Assembly: GCA_017407225.1 (NCBI GenBank)
Contig: JAFQWY010000304.1
Coordinates: 1 to 39,040, forward strand
Length of the DNA: 39,040 nucleotides
From: Clostridia bacterium
Lineage (GTDB): Bacteria; Bacillota; Clostridia; Oscillospirales; CAG-272
Reading direction: 5' to 3'
The notes below the pieces were generated by a model. That model was given only the letters and a program-made list of their open reading frames with translations, was not told the DNA's origin and ran no database searches. Below are positions 31,489 through 39,040 of the stretch, piece after piece; the first letter of the stretch is position 1, and every line of letters starts with the position of its first letter. The position numbers and the translations under genes are program-made.

Positions 31489-33339
31489 TCAGTCCAGCAT
31501 CACATCATTCCCCTCCAACAGTGCTTCGCAGTCACGGATCCGCTTTTCCGCTTCCGCCGACTGTGCTTCAAACAGGGTGGGATCCAGTTTCTTCATGGTG
31601 CCGTACTGGTAGGCATCGTAGTTTTCAAGAATATTGTTGTGAGGACGGGAGAAGAATACTTCATCGGATATGAAGGATCCTACGGAAACATGGGTCTGCT
31701 GGCACACAAAGCCGCTGCCGGCTTCCAGAAGATTCTGTCCGAACATGACGGTTTTGTCATTGCGGATTCCCAGGAGCGGCAGGAGTGTGGGCATAACGTC
31801 CATGTGTCCTCCTGCCGTGGAAACGGTTTCCGAGCGTTCCATGCCTGGAATGTGGATCAGCAGGGGAACATTGAATACATCATATATAGTGTAGCTTTCT
31901 CCCGTCAGAGACAGAACCTGTGAGGCAATCCGGTGATCGGTGTTGGTCAGGGCATAATGGTCGCCGTAGATGACAATCACGGAATTGTCGTACAGTCCGG
32001 CTTTGTCCAGCATGGCGATGAAATCCCCGATGGCGCGGTCTGCGTAGTTCACGGCCTGCAGATAGGAGCCGAACAGGGTTCCTTCATCTTCAGGAGTCAG
32101 CGTGACGGCTCTGTAATCCTCGGGAATCACATATGGATGATGGGAGGATACGGTGACATAGAAAGCGTAGAACGGCTCCTCGCAGACGACTAGCTGATCC
32201 ATGGACTGACGGAACATCTCACGGTCGGACAGTCCCATGGGGAACATATCCGTCTGCTCGAAATCTTCCAGAGAGGTGTATCTGTCGAACCCCTGATTGG
32301 GATATGCAGTCTCCCGGTTCCAGAATTCAGCGATATAGTTATGGAACGCGAGGGCGGCGCTGTAGCCGTTATCTTTCAGCAGGTACGGAAGTCCATGATA
32401 GATATTATTTGTGTATTTGACGTATCCTGCGGCGCTCTCCGGTGCGAACAGGGAGTTGTTGACGTGGAATTCCGCGTCCGCAGTGTTTCCTCCGCCGATC
32501 TGATAGTAATAAGTGTCGAAATAGAAGGTATCCCCGGTGATAAGGGAATTGAGCACCGGCGTCAGTTCCTGGCCGTTGTAGGACTGTCCGATGACAAAAT
32601 TCTGCAGAGCCTCCACCTGAATGATGATGACATTCCGCCCTTCGGCAATCCCCCAGTATTTGGAAGATGACCAGTCCTGTTCGGTATACAGGGCTTTGTC
32701 GACTTCTCTTGTATCGCCGATACCGGAAAGAGTGACATAAAAGTCGTTCATGTGATAAGTGATCATCTCATTGAACAAATATTCTGCACGGAAACCGGGG
32801 AAGAATGCCAGAAACAACACGGCAAGCAGAGCGAAAGTACCTGCAGTGATCAGGGGAAGCAGACGGGGAATGACTTTTTTACAGAGAAACTCCGCTGCCC
32901 GGGTGAATTTCCGGTGGAGAAAATCCCTGTTTACTGCCCAAAGAACAAACAATGGCAGGTCGCACATCAGTAGCATATGAACGGGCTGCACCAGGTTTTC
33001 AACGGTATCGGAGATCTTCTCCATCTGCCACAGCATGGGAAGAAGGGCGGCTGACGGCAGCTTTGAGACATAGGAGAAGTATACCAGGTCGATTGCCATG
33101 AACAGGGAACCGATCGAATAGAGGGTCATGGAGACGATCCGCGCCGCTTTCGGATGAAGCGTCAGCAGAAGGGTGTAAACAAGGAAGTGAATGGCCATGG
33201 TAGCGGCGGTGAGCGGGACTCCGTACCCGGCCAGATTGAGATGACTGTAGAAAACTCCCGATTTAACCCCCAGCAGCAGCGAAGTCAGTACGCCGGCGAG
33301 AAAATCGGCGGGGGAGATTTGATGTCTGAGGTGATTCAT
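31489..33339 (-). CDS. LtaS-like phosphoglycerol transferase / sulfatase-fold membrane protein
   Basis: The ATG at 33339 (MNHLRHQISP) is preferred over 33348 because AGAAGAA lies 9 bases before it; the other ATG would touch that site. The product has 616 residues with about five N-terminal membrane helices (to ~residue 190) and an extracellular sulfatase-fold domain. Motifs in order: IIIQVEALQNFV (metal Glu), GGGNTADAEF (nucleophile Thr), FHNYIAEFWNRE, SSHHPYVIP and VIYGDHYALTN (metal Asp-His). These match LtaS-type lipoteichoic acid synthases, which transfer glycerol phosphate from phosphatidylglycerol. Other family members decorate different polymers. A -10 TATAAT (minus, 33388-33393) lies upstream with a poor -35. 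Confidence 0.88.
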   Translation of the reverse strand: MNHLRHQISPADFLAGVLTSLLLGVKSGVFYSHLNLAGYGVPLTAATMAIHFLVYTLLLTLHPKAARIVSMTLYSIGSLFMAIDLVYFSYVSKLPSAALLPMLWQMEKISDTVENLVQPVHMLLMCDLPLFVLWAVNRDFLHRKFTRAAEFLCKKVIPRLLPLITAGTFALLAVLFLAFFPGFRAEYLFNEMITYHMNDFYVTLSGIGDTREVDKALYTEQDWSSSKYWGIAEGRNVIIIQVEALQNFVIGQSYNGQELTPVLNSLITGDTFYFDTYYYQIGGGNTADAEFHVNNSLFAPESAAGYVKYTNNIYHGLPYLLKDNGYSAALAFHNYIAEFWNRETAYPNQGFDRYTSLEDFEQTDMFPMGLSDREMFRQSMDQLVVCEEPFYAFYVTVSSHHPYVIPEDYRAVTLTPEDEGTLFGSYLQAVNYADRAIGDFIAMLDKAGLYDNSVIVIYGDHYALTNTDHRIASQVLSLTGESYTIYDVFNVPLLIHIPGMERSETVSTAGGHMDVMPTLLPLLGIRNDKTVMFGQNLLEAGSGFVCQQTHVSVGSFISDEVFFSRPHNNILENYDAYQYGTMKKLDPTLFEAQSAEAEKRIRDCEALLEGNDVMLD

Positions 33340-33530
33340 ACTGCACATTTCTTCTGAATAATATGTAAGGATTTTGTAAGCCTACCTATTATACCGCATT
33401 TCGGCAGTGAAAAACAGAGGATTTTGAAAACATTCACGAAAAATTCAATCTGTCAAGCCCTTTTGGTGAAATTCTCTCTTTCATGGCATTTTCCCTAAAT
33501 TAACGATGGAAATTTGTGTGATATTCCGCC
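33340..33530. other. Left part of the 325-base gap between the LtaS-like gene and nrdD
   Basis: AT-rich. It holds the minus-strand -10 box TATAAT (33388-33393) for the LtaS-like gene. No RNA gene, repeat or further signal was recognised; the right part of the gap holds the nrdD promoter and operator boxes listed separately. Confidence 0.5.
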
Positions 33531-33559
33531 TTGACAAAAAAGATCCGATCGTTTATAAT
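33531..33559 (+). promoter_or_regulatory. Perfect consensus promoter of nrdD
   Basis: TTGACA (33531-33536) and TATAAT (33554-33559) are exactly 17 bases apart. The leader to the ATG is about 100 bases and contains two NrdR-like boxes. Confidence 0.88.
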
Positions 33560-33586
33560 ATATCACGTGGCGCGCATCGGGAAATG

Positions 33587-33629
33587 CCATATTTCGTGCC
33601 GCGAAATCGATTTTTGTCTATATTTAGTG
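33587..33629 (+). promoter_or_regulatory. Two NrdR-like boxes in the nrdD leader
   Basis: CCATATTTCGTG (33587-33598) and CTATATTTAGTG (33618-33629) both keep the most conserved positions of the NrdR box (acaCwAtATaTwGtgt). Their starts are exactly 31 bases apart, the spacing of known tandem NrdR sites. NrdR represses ribonucleotide reductase genes when dATP is high. Confidence 0.6.
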
Positions 33630-33664
33630 ATCATAAATGAGAATACATATATCGGAGAAGTTTC

Positions 33665-35977
33665 ATGATAACCAAGATCGTTAAGCGTGACGGACGGGAA
33701 GTGCCGTTCAATATCGAAAAAATCGCCAATGCCGTGTTCAAAGCAGCACAGGCCGTCGGCGGCAGTGACTACGATGAAGCCATGGCTCTTGCCTGTGAGG
33801 TTTCGGAAAAGCTGGAGGAAGAATCCAGAGCTACCGGCGATCTTCCCACCGTCGAGAATATTCAGGACATGGTGGAACGGGTTCTGATCAGCCACGGTCA
33901 TGTCCGTACTGCGAAGGAATACATCCTGTACCGTGCGGAAAGAAACCGTATCCGCGAGATGAACACCGGTCTGATGAAGACTTACGAGGATCTTACCTTC
34001 CAGAGCGCCATTGAAAACGATATCAAGCGTGAAAACGCGAATATCGACGGTGACACCGCCATGGGCACCATGCTCAAGTACGGTTCCGAAGGCGCGAAGA
34101 AGTTCTATGAGCTGTTTGTTCTGGATCCGGCGCATTACCGGGCACACAAGGAAGGGGATATCCACATTCACGACCTGGATTTCCTGACCCTGACCACTAC
34201 CTGCTGCCAGATCGACCTCTGCACTCTGTTTGAAAACGGTTTCTCCACCGGTCACGGCCACGTGAGAGAACCCAACGATATCATGACCTACGCGGCGCTG
34301 TGCTGCATCGCCATCCAGTCCAACCAGAACGACCAGCACGGCGGCCAGTCCGTCCCCATGTTTGACTACGCCATGGCAAAGGGCGTGGAAAAGACCTACC
34401 GCCGCCACTTCAGGCGCAACATCGCCAAGGTTCTGGATTTCTCCGGTCTGCTGGATGACGGCACCGACTTTGACAAGCTGGCTGACGGAATTGCGGCACG
34501 TGTGGAAGAAGCGGTCGAGATCCGCATCGGAAACGCCGACAAGGTGAAGAGCGTTCTCGAGGGAATCCTCGCCGAAACCCTGCCCCATCCCGCTCATGAT
34601 GCAGCCGTTGTCATGAAGTACACCCAGCGCGAAATCGAACGCAGCACCTATCAGGCAATGGAGGCTCTCATCCACAACCTGAACACCATGCATTCCAGAG
34701 CCGGCGCGCAGATTCCGTTCTCCTCCCTCAACTACGGTACCGACACCACCCCCGAAGGACGGCTTGTCATGAAGTCCATTCTGGAGGCCACCGAAGCTGG
34801 TCTCGGAAACGGCGAAACTCCCATTTTCCCCATTCAGATTTTCAAAGTCAAGGAAGGCGTCAACTACAATCCCGAGGACCCCAACTACGACCTGTTCAAG
34901 CTGGCGTGCCGGGTATCCGCAAAGAGACTGTTTCCCAACTTCTCCTTCCTGGACGCTCCCTATAATGCACAGTACTACAAGCCCGGCCGTCCGGAAACGG
35001 AAATCGCCTACATGGGCTGCCGTACCCGCGTCATCGGCAATCACTACGATCCCGAACGCGAAATCGTAACCGGCCGCGGCAACCTCAGCTTCACCTCCGT
35101 CAACCTGCCCAGAATTGCTATCAACGCCAGAGGCAGCGTGGACTGGTTCTACGAGGAACTGGAGAGAAACGTCCAGCTGGTCATCGGTCAGCTCCTTGAC
35201 AGATTCAAGATCCAGTGCCAGAAGACCGTCCGCAATTATCCCTTCCTGATGGGTGAGGGCGTATGGCTGGATTCCGGCAAGCTCGGTAAGGACGACACCG
35301 TGGGTGAAGTTCTCAAGCACGGTACCCTCACCGTCGGCTTCATCGGTCTGGCGGAAGCTCTGGTGGCTCTCACCGGCAAGCATCACGGCGAATGCGAAAG
35401 CTCCCAGGCGCTCGGTCTGGAAATCGTCGGCTTCATGAGAAAGCTTACCGATGCCGCTACTCAGAAGTACGGTCTGAACTTCTCCCTGATCGGTACTCCC
35501 GCAGAAGGTCTGTCCGGCAGATTCGTTCGCATTGACAAGAAGAAATTCGGCGAAATCAAGGGCATCACCGACCGGGAATACTACACCAACTCCTTCCATG
35601 TTCCGGTTTATTACGGCATTTCTGCGGCGGATAAGATCCGTCTGGAAGCACCCTACCACAACCTGACCAACGGCGGTCACATCACCTACGTGGAAATGGA
35701 CGGGGATCCCACCGAAAATTTGGATGCATTTGAAAAGATCGTCCGCATGATGCACGACGACGGCGTCGGTTACGGTGCCATCAACCATCCCGTTGACCAT
35801 GACCCGGTCTGCGGATACACCGGCATCATCGGCAATACCTGTCCCGGCTGCGGCAGGGAAGAAGGCGACGTCCGGTTTGAACGGATCCGCCGCATCACCG
35901 GTTATCTGGTAGGTACCCTCGACAGCTTCAACGATGCCAAGCGTGCCGAAGAACACGACAGAGTCAAGCACAGATAA
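33665..35977 (+). CDS. nrdD: Anaerobic (class III) ribonucleoside-triphosphate reductase
   Basis: GGAGAAG precedes the ATG at 33665. The 770-residue protein starts with an ATP-cone (residues 1 to ~95, KRDGREVPFNIEKIANAVFKA), the dATP/ATP allosteric domain, and continues with the ten-stranded barrel (HIHDLDFLTLTTTCCQIDL, GRGNLSFTSVNLPRIA). The C-terminus has Cys716, Cys726 and Cys729 (VCGYTGIIGNTCPGC), a zinc site, and the glycyl-radical Gly746 in RITGYLVG, 24 residues from the end. It makes dNTPs in the absence of oxygen and needs an NrdG activase, which is not adjacent. Codon choice is strongly biased to C-ending forms, as expected of a highly expressed gene. Confidence 0.96.
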   Translation: MITKIVKRDGREVPFNIEKIANAVFKAAQAVGGSDYDEAMALACEVSEKLEEESRATGDLPTVENIQDMVERVLISHGHVRTAKEYILYRAERNRIREMNTGLMKTYEDLTFQSAIENDIKRENANIDGDTAMGTMLKYGSEGAKKFYELFVLDPAHYRAHKEGDIHIHDLDFLTLTTTCCQIDLCTLFENGFSTGHGHVREPNDIMTYAALCCIAIQSNQNDQHGGQSVPMFDYAMAKGVEKTYRRHFRRNIAKVLDFSGLLDDGTDFDKLADGIAARVEEAVEIRIGNADKVKSVLEGILAETLPHPAHDAAVVMKYTQREIERSTYQAMEALIHNLNTMHSRAGAQIPFSSLNYGTDTTPEGRLVMKSILEATEAGLGNGETPIFPIQIFKVKEGVNYNPEDPNYDLFKLACRVSAKRLFPNFSFLDAPYNAQYYKPGRPETEIAYMGCRTRVIGNHYDPEREIVTGRGNLSFTSVNLPRIAINARGSVDWFYEELERNVQLVIGQLLDRFKIQCQKTVRNYPFLMGEGVWLDSGKLGKDDTVGEVLKHGTLTVGFIGLAEALVALTGKHHGECESSQALGLEIVGFMRKLTDAATQKYGLNFSLIGTPAEGLSGRFVRIDKKKFGEIKGITDREYYTNSFHVPVYYGISAADKIRLEAPYHNLTNGGHITYVEMDGDPTENLDAFEKIVRMMHDDGVGYGAINHPVDHDPVCGYTGIIGNTCPGCGREEGDVRFERIRRITGYLVGTLDSFNDAKRAEEHDRVKHR

Positions 35978-35996
35978 GCTGTTCAATCAAATAAAC

Positions 35997-36038
35997 AAGA
36001 CCGTGAGGTACATAAACTTCACGGTCTTTCTTTGTTTT
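35997..36038 (+). terminator. Terminator after nrdD
   Basis: AAGACCGTGA pairs perfectly with TCACGGTCTT across a 12-base loop and is followed by a T-rich stretch. Confidence 0.8.
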
Positions 36039-36045
36039 AGGCGTA

Positions 36046-36190
36046 TGTCTGCTAAAATTAGACGTTTGCATAACAATATGCCGGGTATTTTAAGCGGATG
36101 CCTAACAAATATACCGCAATAAACGGCGATTGTCTAACAATACACGTACAATACAGACAAATGCCTAAGAAAATACGTACCATATCTCAC
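36046..36190. repeat. Degenerate tandem repeat, period about 32 bases
   Basis: The core TGCCTAACAA and variants start at 36067 (TGCATAACAA), 36099 (TGCCTAACAA), 36131 (TGTCTAACAA) and 36162 (TGCCTAAGAA), intervals of 32, 32 and 31. Each is followed by an AT-rich tail ending in a variant of ATACCG/ATACG. A more divergent TGTCTGCTAA lies at 36046, 21 bases before. No reading frame, terminator or IS end explains it. Confidence 0.6.
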
Positions 36191-36218
36191 GTGCAGATCG
36201 GGCGCAATACCTGTCAAA

Positions 36219-37319
36219 TCAGAAGTCAACCTCACCCCACGGATACTCGATCCCCGGCATCTGACGGACTTTTTCGGTGAATTCCCGGAATCTCTCCGTT
36301 TCGCGGATGAAACCGAACGCATCGTCCTCCATGTGACACAGCAGGTAATCCCTCTGGTTGTGAGTGTACGCAAGATCATGATTGTAGGTTATCTCATTCA
36401 TGAACGGATTGCCGGAATACCGGTGCTCGCCGAGGGGATTGTTGTCCTCAAATTCGCACACTTCACGGGATTTTTCCAGATATTCAAAAGCCTTCTCCGC
36501 ATCTCCTTCAAGAGCATACAGCTTTGCGAGATCGGTATAGAGGTAGATGTAGACATACGAAATCCACGCCTTGTCACCGTCGCAGTAGGTCAGATCGAGG
36601 ATTTTCACGGCAGTCTCGTACCCGAAAATTTTCGTCTTCCGATCCGGAAACGTCATCCCCATGAGACACCACGCCATGCCCTCGCCGTGATTGCGGAATA
36701 CCTTCTGACAGTAGTAGTTTTTCTTCTCATATCCCTTTGTGCTCATCAGCAGCTCCTCACGGGACGCGCACATATTTCCCGACATTTCCGCAGTACGCAC
36801 CGCATTTGCCGTATCGCCGAGCGTGTTGTAACAATGGTGCATATGGTAGATGGCATCACTTCTGAGGGCGGAATCCGTAGAGCTGTCAAGGATCTTCTCG
36901 AAAATCTCCGCCGAATCCCGGTAGTGCTGATTGAAAACCTCCCTCGGCTCATCCGCACTCGCCAGATATTGATGCACCAGCGCCAGCTCAAACCGGATCC
37001 GGTTGTTGTGGGGATACCGCGCGGAAAGCTCCGTCCAGATCTCGAACGCACGCTCATTGGAAGTCTCCGGCAGGTCGCAGATCCGCTTGGCTTCCGCAAT
37101 CTCTTCTTCCATGCCGTCCGGTTTGATCCCGAAGAGCACATCTGCGGAGACGCCGAACAGGGCAGTCAGCGGGATCACCTGAGAAATGTCGGGGGACGTG
37201 ACCTCGCTCTCCCATTTTGACACTGCCTGTGCGGAGAGATTCAGCTTCGCCGCCAGCTCCTCCTGGGTCCAGCCGCGATCCTTTCTGAGTTTTCTGATAT
37301 TCTGACCGATTGTCGTCAT
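36219..37319 (-). CDS. XRE-family regulator with long C-terminal helical-repeat domain
   Basis: The start MTTIGQNIRKLRKDRG at 37319 is used because AAGGAG lies 8 bases upstream; an apparent earlier start falls inside that site. The 366-residue protein has a Cro/C1-type helix-turn-helix at residues 3-60 (GWTQEELAAKLNLSAQAVSKWES). The remaining 300 residues are helical and TPR-like (ALVHQYLASADEP, AIYHMHHCYNTLGDTANAV, LYTDLAKLYALEGDAEKAFE). This design is common in Clostridia; the C-terminal part probably senses a peptide, protein or other ligand. The repeat array lies about 30 bases beyond its 3' end. Target genes are unknown. Confidence 0.87.
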   Translation of the reverse strand: MTTIGQNIRKLRKDRGWTQEELAAKLNLSAQAVSKWESEVTSPDISQVIPLTALFGVSADVLFGIKPDGMEEEIAEAKRICDLPETSNERAFEIWTELSARYPHNNRIRFELALVHQYLASADEPREVFNQHYRDSAEIFEKILDSSTDSALRSDAIYHMHHCYNTLGDTANAVRTAEMSGNMCASREELLMSTKGYEKKNYYCQKVFRNHGEGMAWCLMGMTFPDRKTKIFGYETAVKILDLTYCDGDKAWISYVYIYLYTDLAKLYALEGDAEKAFEYLEKSREVCEFEDNNPLGEHRYSGNPFMNEITYNHDLAYTHNQRDYLLCHMEDDAFGFIRETERFREFTEKVRQMPGIEYPWGEVDF

Positions 37320-37336
37320 AAAAATCACTCCTTATA

Positions 37337-37396
37337 CAAAAATCAGGCTTCCGGAACCTGTGACTACAGTATACCGGAAAGCCTGATCCGTTTCCA
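37337..37396 (-). terminator. Terminator of the VanY-type gene, with a possible promoter in its loop
   Basis: On the minus strand ATCAGGCTTTCCGG pairs with CCGGAAGCCTGAT (one bulged base) and is followed by TTTTTG. The loop contains TATACT (37368-37373) with TGGAAA 17 bases upstream (37391-37396), a possible promoter for the XRE gene. Confidence 0.65.
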
Positions 37397-37429
37397 TGGA
37401 TTATATTTCGCCTGAAATTCAACCGCAGG

Positions 37430-38337
37430 TTAATTTTCCGCTTTTTCCGCCGGCATCAGGTATTCTTCCAGACAGATGCCCGCATCGTGGATTTCCTTGG
37501 CGGCTTCCTTGCCCACATAGCGGTAGTGCCACGGCTCATAGGCAATGCCGGTCAGATCCGCTTTTTCCGGGGGATAACGGAGGATCCAGCCGTACAGCCA
37601 GGAGTTTTCCAGAAGCCACTGCTGCTCGGGCGTTTCTTCCTGTTTTTCGTCAAGGTACTGATAGTCCAGCGACACGATATCCAGCGCAAGACCGGTGTGA
37701 TGCTCGCTGGTGCCGGGGATTGCCACCCACATCGCCGCTTCCTTTTCCGCCTGATCCTGGGTGTAGCCCTTGGCAAGGTACTTCGCTACCTGATTGTCGT
37801 ACAGAGTGACCTGCTTTTCGTAGGTGCGGTAGGAGGAGCAGATCAGGGGGGACAGTCCTGCAGCACGGCAGTCGTCCATCATGTCCTGCAGATCGGGATA
37901 CGCGCGGCTGTCCACGGCGTGACCGTTTTTCAGATAGGTCAGATCCACCGTGAAGTCATCGGGAAGCTTGTTCCACAGATTCACGAGGAACAGATTCCAT
38001 GTCTGACCGTTGTATTCCGGGATCCGGTCGGGCTCCACGGGAAGGGTATCCGCAAAGGTGGGACCTTCCGGCTCGGTTTCGGCAGGCTGAGTCTCGGGAG
38101 CGGAGGTTTCGGCAGGCTGGGTTTCTGCGGGTTCGGTTTCATCCGGCTCGGTTTCGGCGGATTCCGGGGAAGTTTCGCTCTCGTCATCCGGATTTCTTCT
38201 GGCTCGTTCGTCTCCACGGGGACGGATTCCGGTGGATTCTTCGATTTCATCAGGGCAGTACCCAGAAAAGCGCAGGTGACAACGAGACAGATGATAACCA
38301 CGGCAAAGAAGCCGATCAGTACGCTGTTGTTCTTCAT
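37430..38337 (-). CDS. VanY-type D-alanyl-D-alanine carboxypeptidase, frameshifted as sequenced
   Basis: The natural start is the ATG at 38337 (AAGGAG 8 bases before), giving a membrane anchor, VLIGFFAVVIICLVVTCAFL, then a linker SKNPPESVPVETNEPEE. The catalytic domain lies in another frame. Adding one base to the A run at 38193-38195 (TTT on the plus strand) would join EPEE to NPDDESETSPES, a Pro/Glu/Thr-rich stalk, and give a 302-residue protein. The domain shows SSYRTYEKQVTLY, the zinc motif SEHHTGLALDI and EPWHYRYVG, the marks of VanY/DdcY metallo-carboxypeptidases that trim peptidoglycan stem peptides. It has its own promoter. Sequencing error, a real mutation or recoding are all possible. 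Confidence 0.8.
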
Positions 38338-38377
38338 ATATAACACTCCTTGATGGGATAATTCGGAATTTTATACC

Positions 38378-38406
38378 ATTATACCACAAGAATGTGAAGG
38401 AAACAA
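38378..38406 (-). promoter_or_regulatory. Promoter of the VanY-type gene
   Basis: On the minus strand TTGTTT (38401-38406) and a perfect TATAAT (38378-38383) are 17 bases apart. Confidence 0.6.
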
Positions 38407-38438
38407 GGCGAAACTTCCCGGAATTCTGTAAATCCGGA

Positions 38439-38473
38439 CAAAAAAGACCGCCGCAGTGAATTACGGCAGTCTT
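38439..38473 (-). terminator. Terminator of solute-binding lipoprotein 4
   Basis: On the minus strand AAGACTGCCG pairs with CGGCGGTCTT (one G-U pair) and is followed by six T counting the last stem bases. Confidence 0.75.
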
Positions 38474-38489
38474 TGGGAGAAATTTTGGT

Positions 38490-39040
38490 TTATTCTTCGG
38501 ATACGCCCATTTCCTTGACAGCGTCCTTGATCGCCTTGTTGATGGCCTTGTTCGCCTTCTTCATGGTGGAGGAGTAGCCGCTGATGTCCTGACCGTTCAC
38601 GCCCGCCATGGAGCCGACGGAGGAGTAGATGGAACCCCAGTTGAACATATAGCCGAGGTCATAGATTCTGGTATTGAAGATCACGTCCAGCATTGCGGAG
38701 GATTCTTCATCGCGGGAAGCCTTGGATTTCAGGGTCTTTTCGTAGTAGGCTTCGGTGAGGCCGTACATGGATTCGGCGGAGAGCGCTTCCAGAATCACGC
38801 CGGTTCTCTCGAAATTCTGACCGGTCTTGAGAACCGCGATGGTGTTTGCACAGTACATATGGACAAAGGAGGCGTAGTTTTCCTGCGCTTCATCGTACTT
38901 GGGCATGGGAATGATACCGAAGTCGGTTTCCATTTCGCGGAACAGGGAGGCACGGTTGAGCCAGCAGATGTTGAACAGGGCACGGTCGGACTGGAAGGTT
39001 GCGTCCATGCATTCGGTCCAGACATCGGTGAATCCGGACT
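38490..39040 (-). CDS. Extracellular solute-binding lipoprotein 4, C-terminal part only
   Basis: The gene enters from the right edge; 183 residues are visible, beginning SGFTDVWTECMD and ending EMGVSEE. EMETDFGIIPMPKYDEAQENY corresponds to EMEDTYGILPMPKLDEAQEGY in lipoprotein 1, and SAESMYGLTEAYYEKTLKSK to the ESYKYVYPAYYDQALKSR block, so it belongs to the same family but is more divergent than copies 2 and 3. It ends with a Lys/Ala-rich helix and a clear terminator. The signal peptide and N-terminal half lie outside the window, as may any permease genes. Confidence 0.82.
   Translation of the reverse strand, partial: SGFTDVWTECMDATFQSDRALFNICWLNRASLFREMETDFGIIPMPKYDEAQENYASFVHMYCANTIAVLKTGQNFERTGVILEALSAESMYGLTEAYYEKTLKSKASRDEESSAMLDVIFNTRIYDLGYMFNWGSIYSSVGSMAGVNGQDISGYSSTMKKANKAINKAIKDAVKEMGVSEE

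Noticed and set aside
33563..35986. An open frame of 807 codons on the minus strand opposite nrdD
   Set aside because: It is the antisense of a clear, full-length nrdD; strong C-ending codon bias removes stop codons from that frame. Its translation is rich in Val/Gly/Asp without motifs and has no ribosome binding site.
36046..36190. Integron attC site or CRISPR array
   Set aside because: GCCTAAC recalls attC cores, but the matching inverse core is missing and no integrase of that type is present. The repeat is too degenerate and short, with no constant repeat and unique spacers, for CRISPR.

Overview
This window looks like chromosomal DNA of an anaerobic, glycan-degrading member of the Clostridia, probably an uncultured gut or rumen lineage. 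I infer this from three things. Sigma-A type promoters with 17-base spacers and strong AGGAGG-like ribosome binding sites are frequent. The genome has anaerobic markers (class III ribonucleotide reductase, radical SAM, Feo iron uptake). Many secreted-lipoprotein 'solute-binding' paralogs sit among glycoside hydrolases. No rRNA, tRNA, CRISPR array, insertion sequence or phage module was seen. Both window ends cut through genes.

Layout. 1-1700: a cut-off unknown gene, then a Cys-motif membrane protein translationally coupled to a small radical SAM enzyme. 1700-5400: a WbsX/GH99-like protein, a MATE exporter and a divergent AraC regulator. 5500-9560: a MoxR ATPase, DUF58 and transmembrane transglutaminase operon that ends in a clear terminator. 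9700-21370: a plus-strand carbohydrate locus with a GH51-like arabinofuranosidase, a GH20-type hexosaminidase, a SASA-type acetylesterase, an alkaline-phosphatase-superfamily phosphodiesterase, two uroporphyrinogen-decarboxylase-like proteins, an alpha/beta hydrolase and a short GH20-like barrel. A large glycosidase gene in this locus is broken: its first ~75 and last ~234 codons flank a reversed ~1.05 kb segment holding an endonuclease/exonuclease/phosphatase gene and a truncated Gfo/Idh/MocA oxidoreductase.

21400-22060: a small iron cluster (feoA plus a FeoB-associated Cys-rich membrane peptide) with three TTAG-N6-CTAA dyads but no feoB. 22100-31240: a solute-binding lipoprotein and a small membrane protein on the minus strand, then a tyrosine recombinase, a GH95 fucosidase and two tandemly duplicated solute-binding lipoproteins on the plus strand. 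31480-39040: an LtaS-like sulfatase-fold protein, nrdD with a consensus promoter and two NrdR-like boxes, a degenerate ~32-bp repeat, an XRE regulator, a frameshifted VanY-type carboxypeptidase, and the C-terminal part of a fourth solute-binding lipoprotein.

Working together: the 9.7-21.4 kb locus and the GH95/lipoprotein genes suggest breakdown of decorated glycans (arabinosyl, N-acetylhexosaminyl, acetyl and fucosyl groups). Four binding lipoproteins are present, yet no ABC permease or ATPase gene lies in the window, so uptake must rely on parts encoded elsewhere or the lipoproteins do something else. The most noteworthy items are the rearranged glycosidase locus, the repeated iron-type operators around a feo cluster lacking feoB, the phased repeat after nrdD, the paired URO-D-like proteins, and the orphan lipoprotein family.
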